From contig CM067508.1 in assembly GCA_034509495.1 (NCBI GenBank), positions 32,533,071-32,597,070 on the forward strand: a stretch of DNA of 64,000 bases, in the 5' to 3' direction. Position numbers and translations under genes: made by a program. Positions 24,386 to 37,016 of the stretch are shown one piece after another (the first letter of the stretch is position 1; each line of letters opens with the position of its first letter). Below the pieces are notes generated by a model that worked only from the letters and a program-made list of their open reading frames with translations, did no database searches and was not told the DNA's origin. The DNA comes from Acestrorhynchus altus (Eukaryota > Chordata > Actinopteri > Characiformes > Acestrorhynchidae).

Positions 24386-25261
24386 GCTGCATGGGTGCTA
24401 ACACAATGGGCCTGTTTGTGCTTGGCCCATAGTTTTTGCTAACAAATCAGTTGTGAATAGTGTTATAGAGGTAGAGAACTTGCTTGGGAGTTTAGAGCAG
24501 GGGTAGTCCACCCTGGTCCTAGAGTGACATTACTTGCACATGCAATTGCTGCCACAAGGATAGAATTAATTTAATACATATCATCTGTTAATAGCACAGT
24601 TAGAGAATCCCACTGTAGGCTCAGCAATAACCTGTTTACTGTTTCCAATTATAAACTGACACAATCTTACAGCCATGGTAGAATTTATTCATCATAAACA
24701 TTTGTTAGGTCTCAGCACTGCATCGGCTCCTTAGTGATCAGCTGCCCTACAGAAATAAACAGTGAGGGAGGAAATAAAAATATAAGGCAAACTGAGAAAA
24801 AACCCAGAGCAGATTCTCCTAGCTAACAAGACAGATTTTACAGGATGTGACATGTCCCCACCAGTGTCCAGCGATTATTGAATTGTCCCCACCAATAATT
24901 TGATCCCCTCCAGCTGCATTCTAGAGTAGAAAATCTTTCCAAGGCAATCATACAGATGGCACAGAAAGTTCATAAAAAATTTCCAAACACCCTCACTCTC
25001 TACCTTAGCATCATGGAGTGACATTCCCAGTCAAATAATCCAAAACATTCATGATGATATCAGCAGAGAATGTGCCAAGATCACTGGCATTACAATTACC
25101 CACAACACTAACACCAGAACACCCGTATGACCTTATACATGTGGATAAAAACAGCCTCTGTATGTTAGCATTTGATCTAGGAGGAGCTGTACAAAACAGA
25201 TGTCAGCACCATGACATGTCATATGCTAAATCAACAAAATGCAACCTATGAGGGGCAGGAC
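24386..25261. other. Intergenic, no recognised feature
   Basis: No exon, transposase segment or tandem array recognised before the minisatellite starts. Confidence 0.5.
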
Positions 25262-26415
25262 AAACAAAACCCCAACATATCACTGCAGCACCCACCAGAT
25301 CCGAACATACAGCTACAGCAGCCACCAGATCCCAACATATGCCTGCAAGACACACCAGATCCCAACATATACCAGATCCCAACATATACCAGATCCCAAC
25401 ATATAACTGCAGAACCCACCAGATCCCAACATGAAACTACAGCACCCACCACATCCCAAAATGTCACTGCAGCACCTACCAGGTCTCAACATGGAATGTA
25501 GCATCCACCACATTCCAACATATGCCTGCAACACACACCAGATCCCAACATATACCAGATCCCAACATATAACTGCAGAATCCACCAGATCTCAACATAG
25601 AACTGCAACACCCACCAGGTCCCAGCATAAAATTGCAGCACTCACCAGATCCCTGCAGCACCCACCAGATCCCAACATGGGATTGCTGCACCCACCAGAT
25701 TCCAAGATGGAACTGCAGCACCCACCAGCACCCACCAGATCCATGCACCACCTAACAGATCCCAACATAGAACTGCAGCACCCACCAGATTCCAAAATTT
25801 CACTGCAGCACCCACCAGATCCCAACATAGAACTGCAGCACCCACCAGATTCCAAAATTTCACTGCAGCACCCACCAGATCCCAACATAGAACTGCAGCA
25901 CCCACAAAATCCCAACATAGAACTGCAGCACCCACCAGATCCCAACATAAAACTGCAACACCCACCAGATCCCAACATATTACTGCAGCACCCACCAGAT
26001 CCCAAAATAGAATTGCAGCACCCACCAGATCCCAACATAGAACTGAAGCCCCCACCAGATCCCAACATAGAACTGAAGCCCCCACCAGATCCCAACATAG
26101 AACTGCAGCACCCACTAGATCCCAACATAGAACTGAAGCACCCACCAGATCCCAACATAGAACTGCAGCACCCACCAGATCCCAACATATCACTGCAGTA
26201 CCCACCAGATCCCAACATATCACTGCAGTACCCACCCAATCCAAAGATATCACTGTAGTGCCCACAAAATCCCAACATAAAACTGCAACACCCACAGGAT
26301 CCTATCACTGCAGCACCCACCAGATCCCAACATAAAACTGCAGCACCCACCAGGTCCCAAAATAGAATTGCAGCACCCACCAGTTCCCAAGATAAAACTA
26401 GCACCCACCAGATCC
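25262..26415. repeat. 30-bp minisatellite (about 38 copies)
   Basis: Unit close to cacccaccagatcccaacat plus agaactgcag; the period is 30 bp over most of the array, with irregular and partial units at both ends (25262-25730 and 26260-26410). Because 30 is a multiple of three and the unit lacks stops in several frames, both strands show long open frames (up to 275 codons plus, 270 minus) made of 10-residue repeats. There is no splice, start or homology support for translation. Confidence 0.95.
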
Positions 26416-26429
26416 CACTTTACAGTGAA

Positions 26430-29400
26430 TTTGCCCTGTTCTCTTTCTCTGGGTGGGTAGATGGCATCTCTTATCCATTGTATCAGAGCTGGGGACCTGA
26501 TGCTTTCCTCTGAGTGTGTTAGCTGTCCAATGAGGATGCAAATGGTACAGTTCGAAAAGAGAAAGTGGCCTACTTCATATCGAAGGAAGCATGTTCTTAT
26601 CCTCACCCTCCTAGTGTCGGTAGCATTGCATGTGATGGGGGAGATTGAAAATGATAATAGGGTTGAGGAATTGGCTCTTCCAAAGTCATGGGGAGCAACT
26701 CAGGGACAAAAAAAGAATCAGTCAGCATCACACAATAGAATCTGACCCCTGCAATATGTTCCAATTAAACATGACATTCAGATGGAATCCTGAGAGTGAG
26801 TTAAATTTAAATCTGCTATTGGTTTCTCAGAAATCACAGATCTTACAGATGTTATCAGAAGAATTTGAATTACACCAATCAGAGGTTAATAAAGCTGAGT
26901 CACAAATTAATGGAATAAAATAGTATTATCATTCAGCTAAGAATACAGGTCTCACATTAAAAAAATACCAAAAGAAACCAATCATAAAGTGGTTTGATTT
27001 GATTATGACTGTAAAAGAATCAGAAAGAAATTAAGACATTTATCAAATCAAAAACAGAACAACAAACAAATTTGATCAAATGATGCCTCAAGAAAATATA
27101 AAAAGATTTTTTTAAAACTCACCATGATTCTCAGAGATCAGTGAGATTCTTCATTCACTTCTGACTGGATTGAAGAATATCAGTCACTTTCAGGCTCTAT
27201 GCCTGCTCTACGTTCATCCACGACCACAGTTAGCAAACTGACCACACAGCTCTCTACAGCTGTTAGTGATAACATAGAAACCATCCTAGACCCCCAAGTG
27301 TGGAGTATGATACAGTGTATATAGTGTTCTCTGACATCCCTGAGCAAATTGCAGAAAACACAAAGAAACTAATAAAGGAATTCATTATCAATAAACTGAA
27401 AATATCCGCTGAAAAAGCCTCTGCCATAATAGAGGAGGAGGAGGAGGAGGAGGGGTCCCACCTGTGTCTGGTTCCTCCCAAGGTTTCTTCCTCCAGCTCT
27501 GAGGACGTTTTCCCTGCACGGTCACCCTGCACTGTCCCTGGTTTTGTCTATATCCTTTGTTTCATGTTTTGTTCAGTGAAGCTGCTCTGTGACAACATCA
27601 ATTGTAAAAAGTGCTATACACACAAATTTTGATTGATTGATTGATTTCACGGAGCTCAACTTATACAAGAGTCACATCTCTCCGCATCCACCCACCAGAA
27701 AATAAAATCACCACAGTTCAGTCAGGTCTTCTCTTTATTTTATAACACTGAAGAGAGGGGCATATATATCTAATTATAATACACACCAATAATACTCCTA
27801 CAATTATTGCAAATAAATATGAACCAAATAATGATAACCCACATTTCTTTAACACATTTTTCACACATCTTTCCAATTTCTCTGATTCACCAGTTATAAT
27901 TTGTGGTGCTTTTAATACAGTTATTGATCTACATGCAGATAAACTGGCTAATCTACAAAACACAAGAATTTGGCAATCCACAGAAATAGTAATGCAATTC
28001 ATGTGTGATTTGCATTCTACTCCCCAGTCCACCACTCACACTCCTGTATTGATTTCTTCCTAACAAGTAATTCAATAATACATCCCATTTCAGAAAAAAG
28101 TACCATTCTATTACTATCTGACCACACCCCTGTTAACCCACACACAATCAAACTTCTGATGGCACTTTAATACCTCTCTACTATAAGATCAGTGATTTGA
28201 AAAATATTTCAAAGAGAGTGGACAGCCTTCATGATTTTCCTGAAATGTCATCCACACTGCTATGGGAAACAAGTAAACATGTACTAAGAGGAAAAATAGT
28301 ATCTTACTGTTCATACAAGAAAAAGAAAGAAATAGAACTAGAACATGAACTAGAACAGACAATTAAGGAATTACAGAATCACATAGTAGAAATCCCTACA
28401 CAAACAGAATTAATTACTCAAACATAGTAGATATTAGACTTAGACAAGGATATTTTGAACACAGTAACAAAAATGGAAGGTTCCTGGCCAACCTTATTAA
28501 ATGCAACCAAGAAAAAACAACAATTTCAATGGTCAAATACTCAAACAAATGGGGATAAATAAAGTTTTTTTTTTAAATACTATGATCATCTTTACTCATC
28601 AGACTTAATCTCTGATTTCCTTAGTAATATTAACTTTCCCAAATTAGCTAAAGAGCAAAAAGAAATAAAGCACCTGGACTGGATGAAGTTTTATAACAAT
28701 TTCTGACCAAATCTAGCCCCAGTTTTCATCAGAAAGGTACAGGAAGTAAAAACAACTATGAAATGACCTGCTGAAATGAATACAGCACTCACTTCACCTA
28801 AAACACAATAAGAACCCTATATCCCCCTTCAGTTACTGACCATTATCACATCCACACAGATACAAAAATCATTAATAAGGCACTGGTCATTAGATTCATT
28901 AAATTAGAAACCACCATAAACACACTGGATGCAGAGAAAGCCTTTGGCTAAGTAAATTTGAAGATTTAATATACCACTCAACCAAGTTGGGTTTTGGAGA
29001 ATCATTTTTAAAATGGATTAAAATCCTATGCAATGCACCCAGAGCCACAATCAATACTAACAAACTAACATCTCAAAATTTCACACTAAAGATGTACTAG
29101 GCAGGTTTGCCCACTCTCTCCCCTCTTATTCTCAATGTTTATAGAACCACTAGCTGCTACCATCCACCAAAATACAAATATTAAATGGTTTCACACACCA
29201 AACAGATTACAAAATCAGCTTGTATGAAGAGGATATTCTACCTTTTCCCCACCACCACTGTAAATGAGACCATTCAAACAATTGAAAAATACTTTAGGAT
29301 ATTCAAACATTTCACTAATAGGGACAAATCAACAATCCTACCACTCGACATGAAGACACCAATCATAACAGATCCCTCTAAGCACCCAGCACATCACCTA

Positions 29401-29460
29401 TTTATGCATCAGAATCTCTCCCAAGCTGTCAGAGCTACACAAACTTAATTTTCATCCTCA
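26430..29460 (+). mobile_element. LINE-1-like retrotransposon, heavily decayed
   Basis: Plus-strand pieces recall L1/Tx1-type ORF2. An AP-endonuclease part lies near 27720-28060 (PVIICGAFNTVIDLH), a linker near 28197-28427 (LLWETSKHVLRGKIVSY), and RT parts near 28920-29200 (LDAEKAFG followed by a stop where DAEKAFD is expected, GFGESFLKWIKIL, PLSPLLFSMFIEPLAA). Multiple stops and frame changes make it dead. Its 5' limit is unclear, and a family A SINE (27460-27645) is inserted in it. Confidence 0.75.
27420..27645 (+). mobile_element. (GAG)n followed by SINE/LINE-tail repeat, family A
   Basis: A short GAG run (27433-27454) precedes 'caaggtttcttcctccagct' and 'aaaaagtgctatacacac', ending in GATTGATTGATTGATT. 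It interrupts the L1-like remnant. Confidence 0.75.
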
Positions 29461-29479
29461 AATCTCATTACTCAAAACT

Positions 29480-29620
29480 GATGACCTTCAACTGATGGCA
29501 GCAACGAAAGCCCATTGTTAGGATGACTGAGGTCCTTCACAATCTTCACCACCACCACCAGCACCGCTTGTTATAGATAGTCTGCAGATCTGGAAGTGTT
29601 AAGTGAGCTGGAAATAAACA
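29480..29620 (-). mobile_element. L2/CR1-like LINE 3' fragment
   Basis: About 140 bp matches the minus-strand LINE at 30.97-31.06 kb (gatggcagcaacgaaag; cttgttatagatagtctgc; agatctggaagtgtta). Only the C-terminal coding end is kept. Confidence 0.7.
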
Positions 29621-30119
29621 CAATGTTGTGCCTTTTTGACCAGGGTGGAGGATTTCAGAGATAGGCGAGATCATTGGAGGTATGGATGCAGAGGAACTTA
29701 AAACTACCTGCTATACTGCAACTCTGCTGATTTAGATGGGGTGTGAGCTTGGCTTCCAACCCTCCTGAAATCCAGGATGATCTCTTTATTTTCTAGGTGT
29801 TAAGTACCAGATTGTTGTTGGTGCACCTGTACTCCTCCTCACTCCACACGCTCTCCCCCACTCGCACCCTAATCTCCTCCACATCCACCTTGCTATCCAT
29901 ACTCCACACTCACACTTTTCTCCTCCACACCTGCCCTACTCTCCTTCATACTCCACACCCACCCTGCTCTACTCAAATAAAATCAAGTTTATTGTTATGT
30001 CACATTACACAAGTGTAAGGGTAAGTGAAAAACTTAGGTGCAAGTCCCTCACAGAAGTAATAAAGATGCATTAAAAACACAGGAGAAGACAAAATAAAGA
30101 AATAGTATAAATAAATCTA
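29621..30119. other. Low-complexity CT-rich and unclassified sequence
   Basis: A CTCCACAC/CTCCTC-rich stretch (29820-29970) gives a spurious serine/threonine/leucine reading frame. No gene is evident. Confidence 0.6.
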
Positions 30120-30170
30120 ATATCCATCCATCCATCCATCCATCTTCCTCCCGCTTATCCGGGGCTGGGT
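30120..30170. repeat. (ATCC)n with LINE 3'-end word
   Basis: Five CATC units followed by 'cttcctcccgcttatccggg', a 3' end word seen at many teleost LINE insertions. Confidence 0.6.
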
Positions 30171-30280
30171 CAGCATAAAGAGACTATATACACATTAACT
30201 CATATAACACTATACATACATTATACATACATCACTGCATTGCAGAAGTTCTGTGTTTATAAAAACTATAAAAGAATGAG

Positions 30281-30314
<34 letters not shown>

Positions 30315-30371
30315 GAAGAGAGAGAGGAGGAGAGAGCGAGGGAGAGAGAAAGAGGAAGAGAGGGAAAGAGT
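30281..30371. repeat. (GA)n purine tract
   Basis: About 90 nt of almost pure purine, mainly GA repeats. Confidence 0.9.
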
Positions 30372-30559
30372 TACTGCAGTACATCTGTACAAAACTGACA
30401 TAAATCCTATATGCAGTACACGTCTATAGAAATATCTGAATAATACTAAAAAAATTAAAGATCTAACATTTTATTTCTATTTGTTATTGCTATTGTTATT
30501 GTATGCTATCATAAGTTATTACACAGTTATCTTTGATAAGTGAACCAACAGAATTGTTC

Positions 30560-31545
30560 CAAGAGCGTTCTGGAGAGGAACCCTTTTGCACTGACTTCAC
30601 ATACAATACAACATGCAGTGAAATGTCCTTTTGTGACTGTCTGCACACACAGATCAATAAGGGAAGAAGGAAGAAAGTAGGGAGAATTTACAAGGTAAAA
30701 AATAAAAGACGCTATTCCTGAGAAGAAAAAAATATAAATAAATAACAGAAAAAAATAACTTAAGTGGAGGTAGGAGGTGTAGATGTATGAATAAGTTGCA
30801 GTCAGTGTAGGAACCCTGAGAGGTGTTATATAAGGTGCAGTGTGCAATGTTTGCTACATATTGCTGTGCGAGATAATGTAAGTGTCCTATGAATTTAAAG
30901 TAAAAGTTCTGAGGGAAGAAGCTCAGTCTCATCCTTTCCATGCTGGATTTAATTGAGCAGAACTGCTTTCCTGATGGCAGCAAAGCGAGGTCCTTCATGA
31001 CCTTCATGGCTTTCGACCAGCACCGCTTCTTATAGATAGCCTGCAGATCTGGAAGTGTTATCCCCATGATGTGCTCAGCAGAGTGCAACCCTCTCTGCAG
31101 GGTCTGTCTGTCCCATGTGGTGCTGTTCCCGAACCAGGCCACGGAGTACCCTGTAAGGATGCTTTCAATAGTGCAGGAGTAGAAGTTCTGCAGTACCTCG
31201 GAGGGCAGTCTATAAGGCGTCTGAGGTAGCAGAGACACTGTCGGGCTTTCTTTGCCAGGATGTTGGCATGGCAAGACCATGTCAGGTCTTGCAAGATGCA
31301 AGGTATTTGAAGCGTTCTACTCTCTCTACTGCTGCACCATTGATCCTTACTGGGTGGTAGCTCTTCACCTGTCTCCTGCTGCAGTCCACTATCAGCTCCT
31401 TGGTTTTGTTGATGTTGAGCAGGAGATTGTTGCCCAGGCACCAGTTTCCCAGGAATACAGTATCCTCCAGGTAGGCCTTCTTGTCATTGTCGGAGATCTA
31501 CAACCATGTCATCAGCAAACTTAATGATGATGTTGGAGGATTAAG
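30560..31545 (-). mobile_element. L2/CR1-like LINE, 3' half, antisense
   Basis: The minus strand encodes the C-terminal part of a jockey-superfamily reverse transcriptase: DLTWSCHANILAKKARQCLC, FYSCTIESILTGYSVAWFGN, then LPDLQAIYKKRCWSKAMKVM and LLPSGKQFCSIKSSMERMRL. Two frameshifts break it. A second copy of the same family begins at 63238 and runs off the window, and a fragment lies at 29480-29620. Confidence 0.8.
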
Positions 31546-31559
31546 TGGACTACATCTTC

Positions 31560-32420
31560 TTTACTGTGAAACACAAAAAAATTTTAAATGTACACTCAGA
31601 ACCAAAAAAAGCCCAATATAAATATACACAAGCTGACAGTAATTCAGGAGTCAATTAAAACAAATCAATTCTGGAATAACCTTAAAAAGAAGGTTTATGA
31701 AGAATTGACAATACAAGATCGAGACACATGGACAAAACACTCTCAAAGTGGCAAATTCTGAATAAACTTGTATAAACACAAAACTGGAGAAATTAGGTTT
31801 GGCTATTAAAAACAATCAAAATGCTTTAAAGCAGGAGCTTAAAGATAAAATTTAAAAACTAAAACCAAATAAGACATCTGGGCCTGATGGTATCCTGAAT
31901 GAGATGCTTAAATCTACCAGTTCAAAATTCCAGTTGACTATTTTAAAACATTTACATTTTTAAATTGATGTACACAGGAAACAGGTATGGGATTAAAATT
32001 GGCAATAAACAAGCAAATTCTCTCTCTCAGGAGCATGGAGTGAGACAGGGCTGCTGTTTAAGCCCAACATTTTTCAACATTTATACAACTGGCTAAAATA
32101 TTAGAAGAGTCTACCGCTCCCGGTCTCACTCTGCATGATGCAAAATCAAATTCCTGCTCTATGCAGATGATCTGGTCCTACTGTCCCACGGAGCAGAGTC
32201 TGCTGCAGAACCTGGACCTGCTGGAGCAGTACTGCCAGACCTGTGTCCTGACAGTAAACATGAAAAAGGCCAAGATTATGATGTTTCAGAAAAGATCCAG
32301 ATCTCAGGGAACAAAACACACATTTAAATTAGGTACAAAAGAAATCAAATACTAACTATAATTATTTAGGCATCACAATCATTTCCTCTGGGAATTTTCA
32401 GCAGACAGTGAATCAACTGA
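31560..32420 (+). mobile_element. Non-LTR retrotransposon RT fragment with YADD
   Basis: Plus-strand remnants include GVRQGCCLSPTFFNIYTTG and the catalytic box FLLYADDLVLLSHGAESLLQ, followed by TVNMKKAKIMMFQKRS. The catalytic YADD is intact but stops and frame breaks surround it. The family differs from the LINE just to its left. Confidence 0.75.
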
Positions 32421-32439
32421 TTATTCTTGTTACATTATT

Positions 32440-32463
32440 ATAATACATTATTATTATTATTAC

Positions 32464-32521
<58 letters not shown>

Positions 32522-32560
32522 GTTGTTGTTGTTTTTGTTGTTGTTGTTGTTGGTGGTGGT
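32440..32560. repeat. (ATT)n-(GTT)n microsatellite
   Basis: ATT units change to GTT units near 32521 with point variants. Confidence 0.95.
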
Positions 32561-32660
32561 GTTTTGTTGTTAATTTATCCATTTATAATAAGCTTAATTT
32601 GTAAACATCTGTACAACTATTTGTCATTCCAATAAAGCACCCTGAATTGATTTGAACTGA

Positions 32661-32933
32661 GAGAGAGAGAGAGAGAGAGAGAGATGTGAAGCCTCCGCAG
32701 TCTGTTTTAAAGCTGACTTGGAGGAGAAAGTCTTTCTGCTCGGTTCATTCATGTCTTTTGAACTGAGAAACCAGATGTTTGGATTTATGATTTTTCTGGT
32801 GATGTTTTGGATTTTTGTCGACATGCCTGAGGAGGAGGAGGAGGAGGAGGAGATGGCGTACTCATGGAGAGTAATGAAGAGATGATGTAGTTCCAGTTTG
32901 GCTGAGGTTATGAGTGACTATGAAGAGAAAGTA

Positions 32934-33005
<72 letters not shown>
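32661..33005. repeat. (GA)n, (GAG)n and (ATT)n microsatellites
   Basis: A GA run at 32661-32684, eight GAG units at 32830-32852 and an ATT run at 32937-33005. The intervening sequence has no recognised gene. Confidence 0.9.
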
Positions 33006-33121
33006 TACTGTGGTTTAAGATTCAGCTGCAGTCTGTATGAGCGGCTCTGAATTAAACCCTGTAGCTCTTCAACACAGCATTTACTGAAACCAACTTCACA
33101 TTGCTCTGACAACCAGAGCTA

Positions 33122-35910
33122 GTGTTGATGAAGAGATGCTGGTGTGGATGAAGAGATGCAGATGTTGATGGAGAGATGTTGGTGTTGATGGAGAGATTCT
33201 GGTGTTGATGGACAGATACTGGTGTAGGTGGAGAGATGCTGGTGTTGACGGAAAGATTCTGGTGTTGATAGACAAATACTGGTGTAGGTGGAGAGATACT
33301 GGTGTTGACGGAAAGATTCTGGTGTTGATGGAGAAATTCTGGTGTTGGTGGAGAGATGCTGGTGTAGGTGGAGAGATCCTGGTGTTGATGGAGAGTTGCT
33401 GGAGTTCATGGAGAGATGCTAGTGTTGATGGAGAAATGATGGTGTTGATGGAGAGATGGTGGTGAACATGAAGAGATGCTGGTGTTGATGGACAGATTCT
33501 GGTGTTGAAGGACAGATGCTGGTGGTGGTGGAGAGATGCTGGTGTTGGTGGAGAGATGCTGCGGTTGATGGACAGATGCTTGTGTTGGTGGAAAGATTTT
33601 GGTGTCGATGGAGAGATGCTGGTGTTCACAGTGAGATGCTGGTGTTGATGGAGTGAGGCTGGTGTTGATGGAGGGATGCTGGTGTTGATGGAGAGACGCT
33701 GGTTTTGATAAAGTGTTGCTGGTGTTGATGGAGAGATGCTGATGTAGGTGGAGAGATGCTGGTGTTGATGAAGAGATGCTGGTGTTGATGAACAGATGCT
33801 TGTGTTGGTGGAGAGATTCTGGTGTTGGTGGAAAGATATTGTTAGTGGAGAGATGCTGGTGTAGGTGGAGAGATGCTGGTGTTGGTGGAGAGATGCTGGT
33901 GTTGATGGAGAGATGCTGGTGTTGGTGGAGAGATGCTGGTGTTGATAGACAGATGCTTGTGTTGGAGAGATGCTGGTGTTAATGGAGAGATGCTGGTGTT
34001 GATGGAGAGATGTTAGTGGAGTGAGGCTGGTGTTGATGGAGAGATACTGGTGTTCATGGAGAGATGCTGGTGTTGATGAAGTGATGCTGGTGTTGGTGGA
34101 GAGATGTTAGTGGAGTGAGGCTGGTGTTGAAAGAGAGATGCTGGTGTTGATGGAGAGATTCTGGTGTTGATGCAGAGATGCTGATGTAGGTGGAGAGATG
34201 CTGGTGTTGATGGAGAGATTCTGGCATTTATGGACAGATGCTGTTGTAGGTTGAGAGATGCTGGTGGATGGAGAGACGCTGGTGTTGATGAAGAGATGCT
34301 GGTGTTGATGGAGTGATACTGATGTTGGTGGATAGATGCTGGTGTTTGTGGAGAGATGCTGGTGTTGATGAAGAGATGCTGGTGTTGGAGAGAGTCTGGT
34401 GTTGGAGAAATGCTGGTGTTTGTGGAGAGATGTTAGTGGAGTGAGGCTGGAGTTGATGGAGAGATGCTGGGATTGATGAAGAGATGCTGGTGTTGATGGA
34501 GAGATGCTGGTGTTGATGAAGAGATGCTGGTGTTGGTGGAGAGTTGTTGTTAGTGGAGTAATGCTGGTGTTGATGGAGACATGCTGGTGTTGGGTGAGAG
34601 ATGCCGGTCTTGGTGGAGAGATGTTGTTAGTGGAGGGATGCTGGTGTTGATGGAGAAATCCTGGTGTTGGTGGAGAGATGCTGGAGTTAATGGAGAGATC
34701 TTGGGGTTGGTGGAGAAATTCTGGTGTTCATGGAGAGATGCTTGTATTGGGTGAGAGATGCCGGTCTTGGTGGAGAGATGTTGTTATTGGAGGGATGCTA
34801 GTTTTGATGGAGAGATGCTGGTGTTGATGGAGTGTTGCTGGTGTTGATGAAGAGATTCTGATGTTGATGGAGAGATGCTGGTGTCAGTGGAGACATGCTG
34901 GTGTTAATGAAGAGATGCTGGTGTTGATTTAGAAATGCTGGTGGTGGTGGAGAGATGCTGGTGTTGATGGAGAAATGTTGATAATGGGTGATGCTGGTGC
35001 CGATGGAGAGATGCTGGTGTTAATGTAGAGATGCTGGTGTTGGGCAGAGATGCTGGTGTTGGTGGAGGATGATAGTGGAGTGATGCTGGGTGGTGGAGAG
35101 ATATTGATAGTGGAGTGTTCCTGGTGCTGATAGAGGGTACTGATGTTGATGAAAAGAGATTCCCGATGTTGATGGAGAGATGCTGGTGTCAGTGAGACAT
35201 GCTGGTGTTGAAGAAGATGCTGGTGATTTAGAAATGCTGAGTGGTGGTGGAGTGATGCTGGTGTCGATGGAGGGACGCTGGTGTTAATGTAGAGATGCTG
35301 ATGTTGGTGGAGAGATGCTTGTGTTGGTGGAGAGATGATAGTGGAGTGATGCTGGTGTTGGTGGAGAGATATTGATAGTGGAGTGTTCCTGGTGCTGATG
35401 GAGAGATGCTGGTGTTGATGAAGAGATGCTGATATTAGTGGAAAATATGGTAGTGTTGGTGGAGAGAGATGTTGAGTGGGGTAATGGGTTTTGATGGAGA
35501 GATGCTGGTTTTTTGTTGGAGATGCTGGTGTTGATGCAGAGATGCTGGTGCTGGTGGAGGTGTGTTGGTAGGTGATGCTGGTGTCGATGGAGGCGCTGGT
35601 GTTAATGTAGAGATGCTGATGTTGGTGGAAGATGCGCTTGTGTTGGTGGAGAGATGATGGTGGAGTGATGCTGGTGTTGGTGGAGATATTGATAGTGGAG
35701 TGTTCCTGGTGCTGATGGAGTGACGCTGGTGTTGATGAAGAGATGCTGGTGTTGATGGAGAGATGCTGGTGTTTTTGGAGAGATGTTGGTAGAATTGTGG
35801 GGTTTTGATGGAGAGATGCTGGTTTTGTTGGAGAGATGCTGAATTGTTGATGCAGAATGCTGTGTGGTGCTGGTGGAGAGATATTGTTAGTGGAGTGATG
35901 CTGGTGTAAG
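33122..35910. repeat. 20-bp minisatellite, about 2.8 kb
   Basis: Unit close to ggtgttgatggagagatgct, about 140 degenerate copies. The first 700 bp keep strict 20-bp register; the right half has many truncated units and interruptions. Predicted frames such as MLVLMERCWC are repeat artefacts. Confidence 0.95.
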
Positions 35911-35924
35911 TGATAGTTATTATA

Positions 35925-36100
35925 CCTTTTTATCCCACTGTGTTTTTGTGCACACCGTAATTAGTCCTTCACATTTAACCCGTCCACACACAGTGATACA
36001 CACATACACACTAGTGAATTCAGGGGGCAGTGAGCACACTTGCCTGGAGCAGTAGGCAGCCCTATACTCAGCGCCCAGGGAGCAGCTGGGGAGTTCAACT
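35925..36100 (-). mobile_element. SINE family B tail, antisense
   Basis: Its reverse complement carries 'aactccccagctgctccctg' and 'tagggctgcc', shared with the plus-strand copy at 36788-36940, so the two are the same SINE family in opposite orientations 0.7 kb apart. Confidence 0.75.
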
Positions 36101-36787
36101 TAATAATAATGAAAAAACATAACTGATAATATGTTTTGTTAAAATAAAACCTTTAACCTTATTGTTAAATATATTACAAAACAAAATGTTGCAAATAAAT
36201 CTGTGAAATGTAATAAACATCTAAAGAGGCACAAGTCTGGCATTCAGGTCTAGTGTTTCTCAGAACTCCAGCAACAACAACCGGCATAAAGAACTTCCAC
36301 TACTGTTTTAAATCATTTGTTAATAATACGTGCAAGGCGGTTGTTTATTTATATTTTTAAGAATGTTGATTTTTATCAGTCCAATTAGAGAATTGTTTAA
36401 TGTTTATTTATTAATGTAACACCCTGCCTAAATGCTTAATAACATGCAGGGCCCTGACATGGGTACTGAGTTTTGTATTTTGGTGTTTTGACTTTGTGTT
36501 TAAAATATTAATTCACCTTGGAATGTTCTACATTAAACATACACTAAATCTCCTCTTACTTTTTCCCAAAACCAACAGAAAACACTTTATTACCGTACAT
36601 GGGTAAATGGTGGATATAAACCAAGAAATGCTATTAAACCCAAGAATAAATGTTAAGCCTTCACAAATGTATTTAAACTGTGGCAGTAATGAAAAGAAAC
36701 TGAATTTTACAATCAGAAGTAAGACTTGGGTGATTAATATCTGTGGACTACTGGTAGATTAATCAAATGTAATACAAACGTGTTACA
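36101..36787. other. Intergenic or st8sia2 intron, no recognised feature
   Basis: AT-rich sequence with no exon or repeat recognised. Confidence 0.6.
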
Positions 36788-36936
36788 TTGGGGGAGCCAT
36801 GGCCTGCGCGTTAGGGAACCAGCCTTATCACTGGAAGGTTTGAATCCCTGAACTGGCAGGTCATGTCTGAAGTGCCCTTTAGCAAGATACTTAACTCCCC
36901 AGCTGTTCCCTGGGGATAGGGCTGCCTTCCACTCCA

Positions 36937-37013
<77 letters not shown>
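36788..37013 (+). mobile_element. tRNA-derived SINE family B with (TG)n tail
   Basis: The head shows polymerase III promoter-like boxes: an A box near 36798 (atggcctgcgcgttagg) and a B box near 36839 (ggtttgaatcc). The body ends in a TG run of about 70 nt. It is a SINE rather than a tRNA gene, because the cloverleaf cannot be completed. Confidence 0.7.

Positions 37014-37016
<3 letters not shown>

Noticed and set aside
25431..26404. Long reading frames of 275 (plus) and 270 (minus) codons
   Set aside because: They are 10-residue repeats dictated by a 30-bp minisatellite unit, with no homology, splice or start context.
33096..33982. Frames such as MERCWCWWRD and SINTRISPSTPAS
   Set aside because: Products of the 20-bp minisatellite, where three units make a 60-bp period.
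36788..36870. Possible tRNA gene (A and B boxes)
   Set aside because: No complete acceptor stem or cloverleaf; the body continues as a dispersed SINE also found at 35925-36100.
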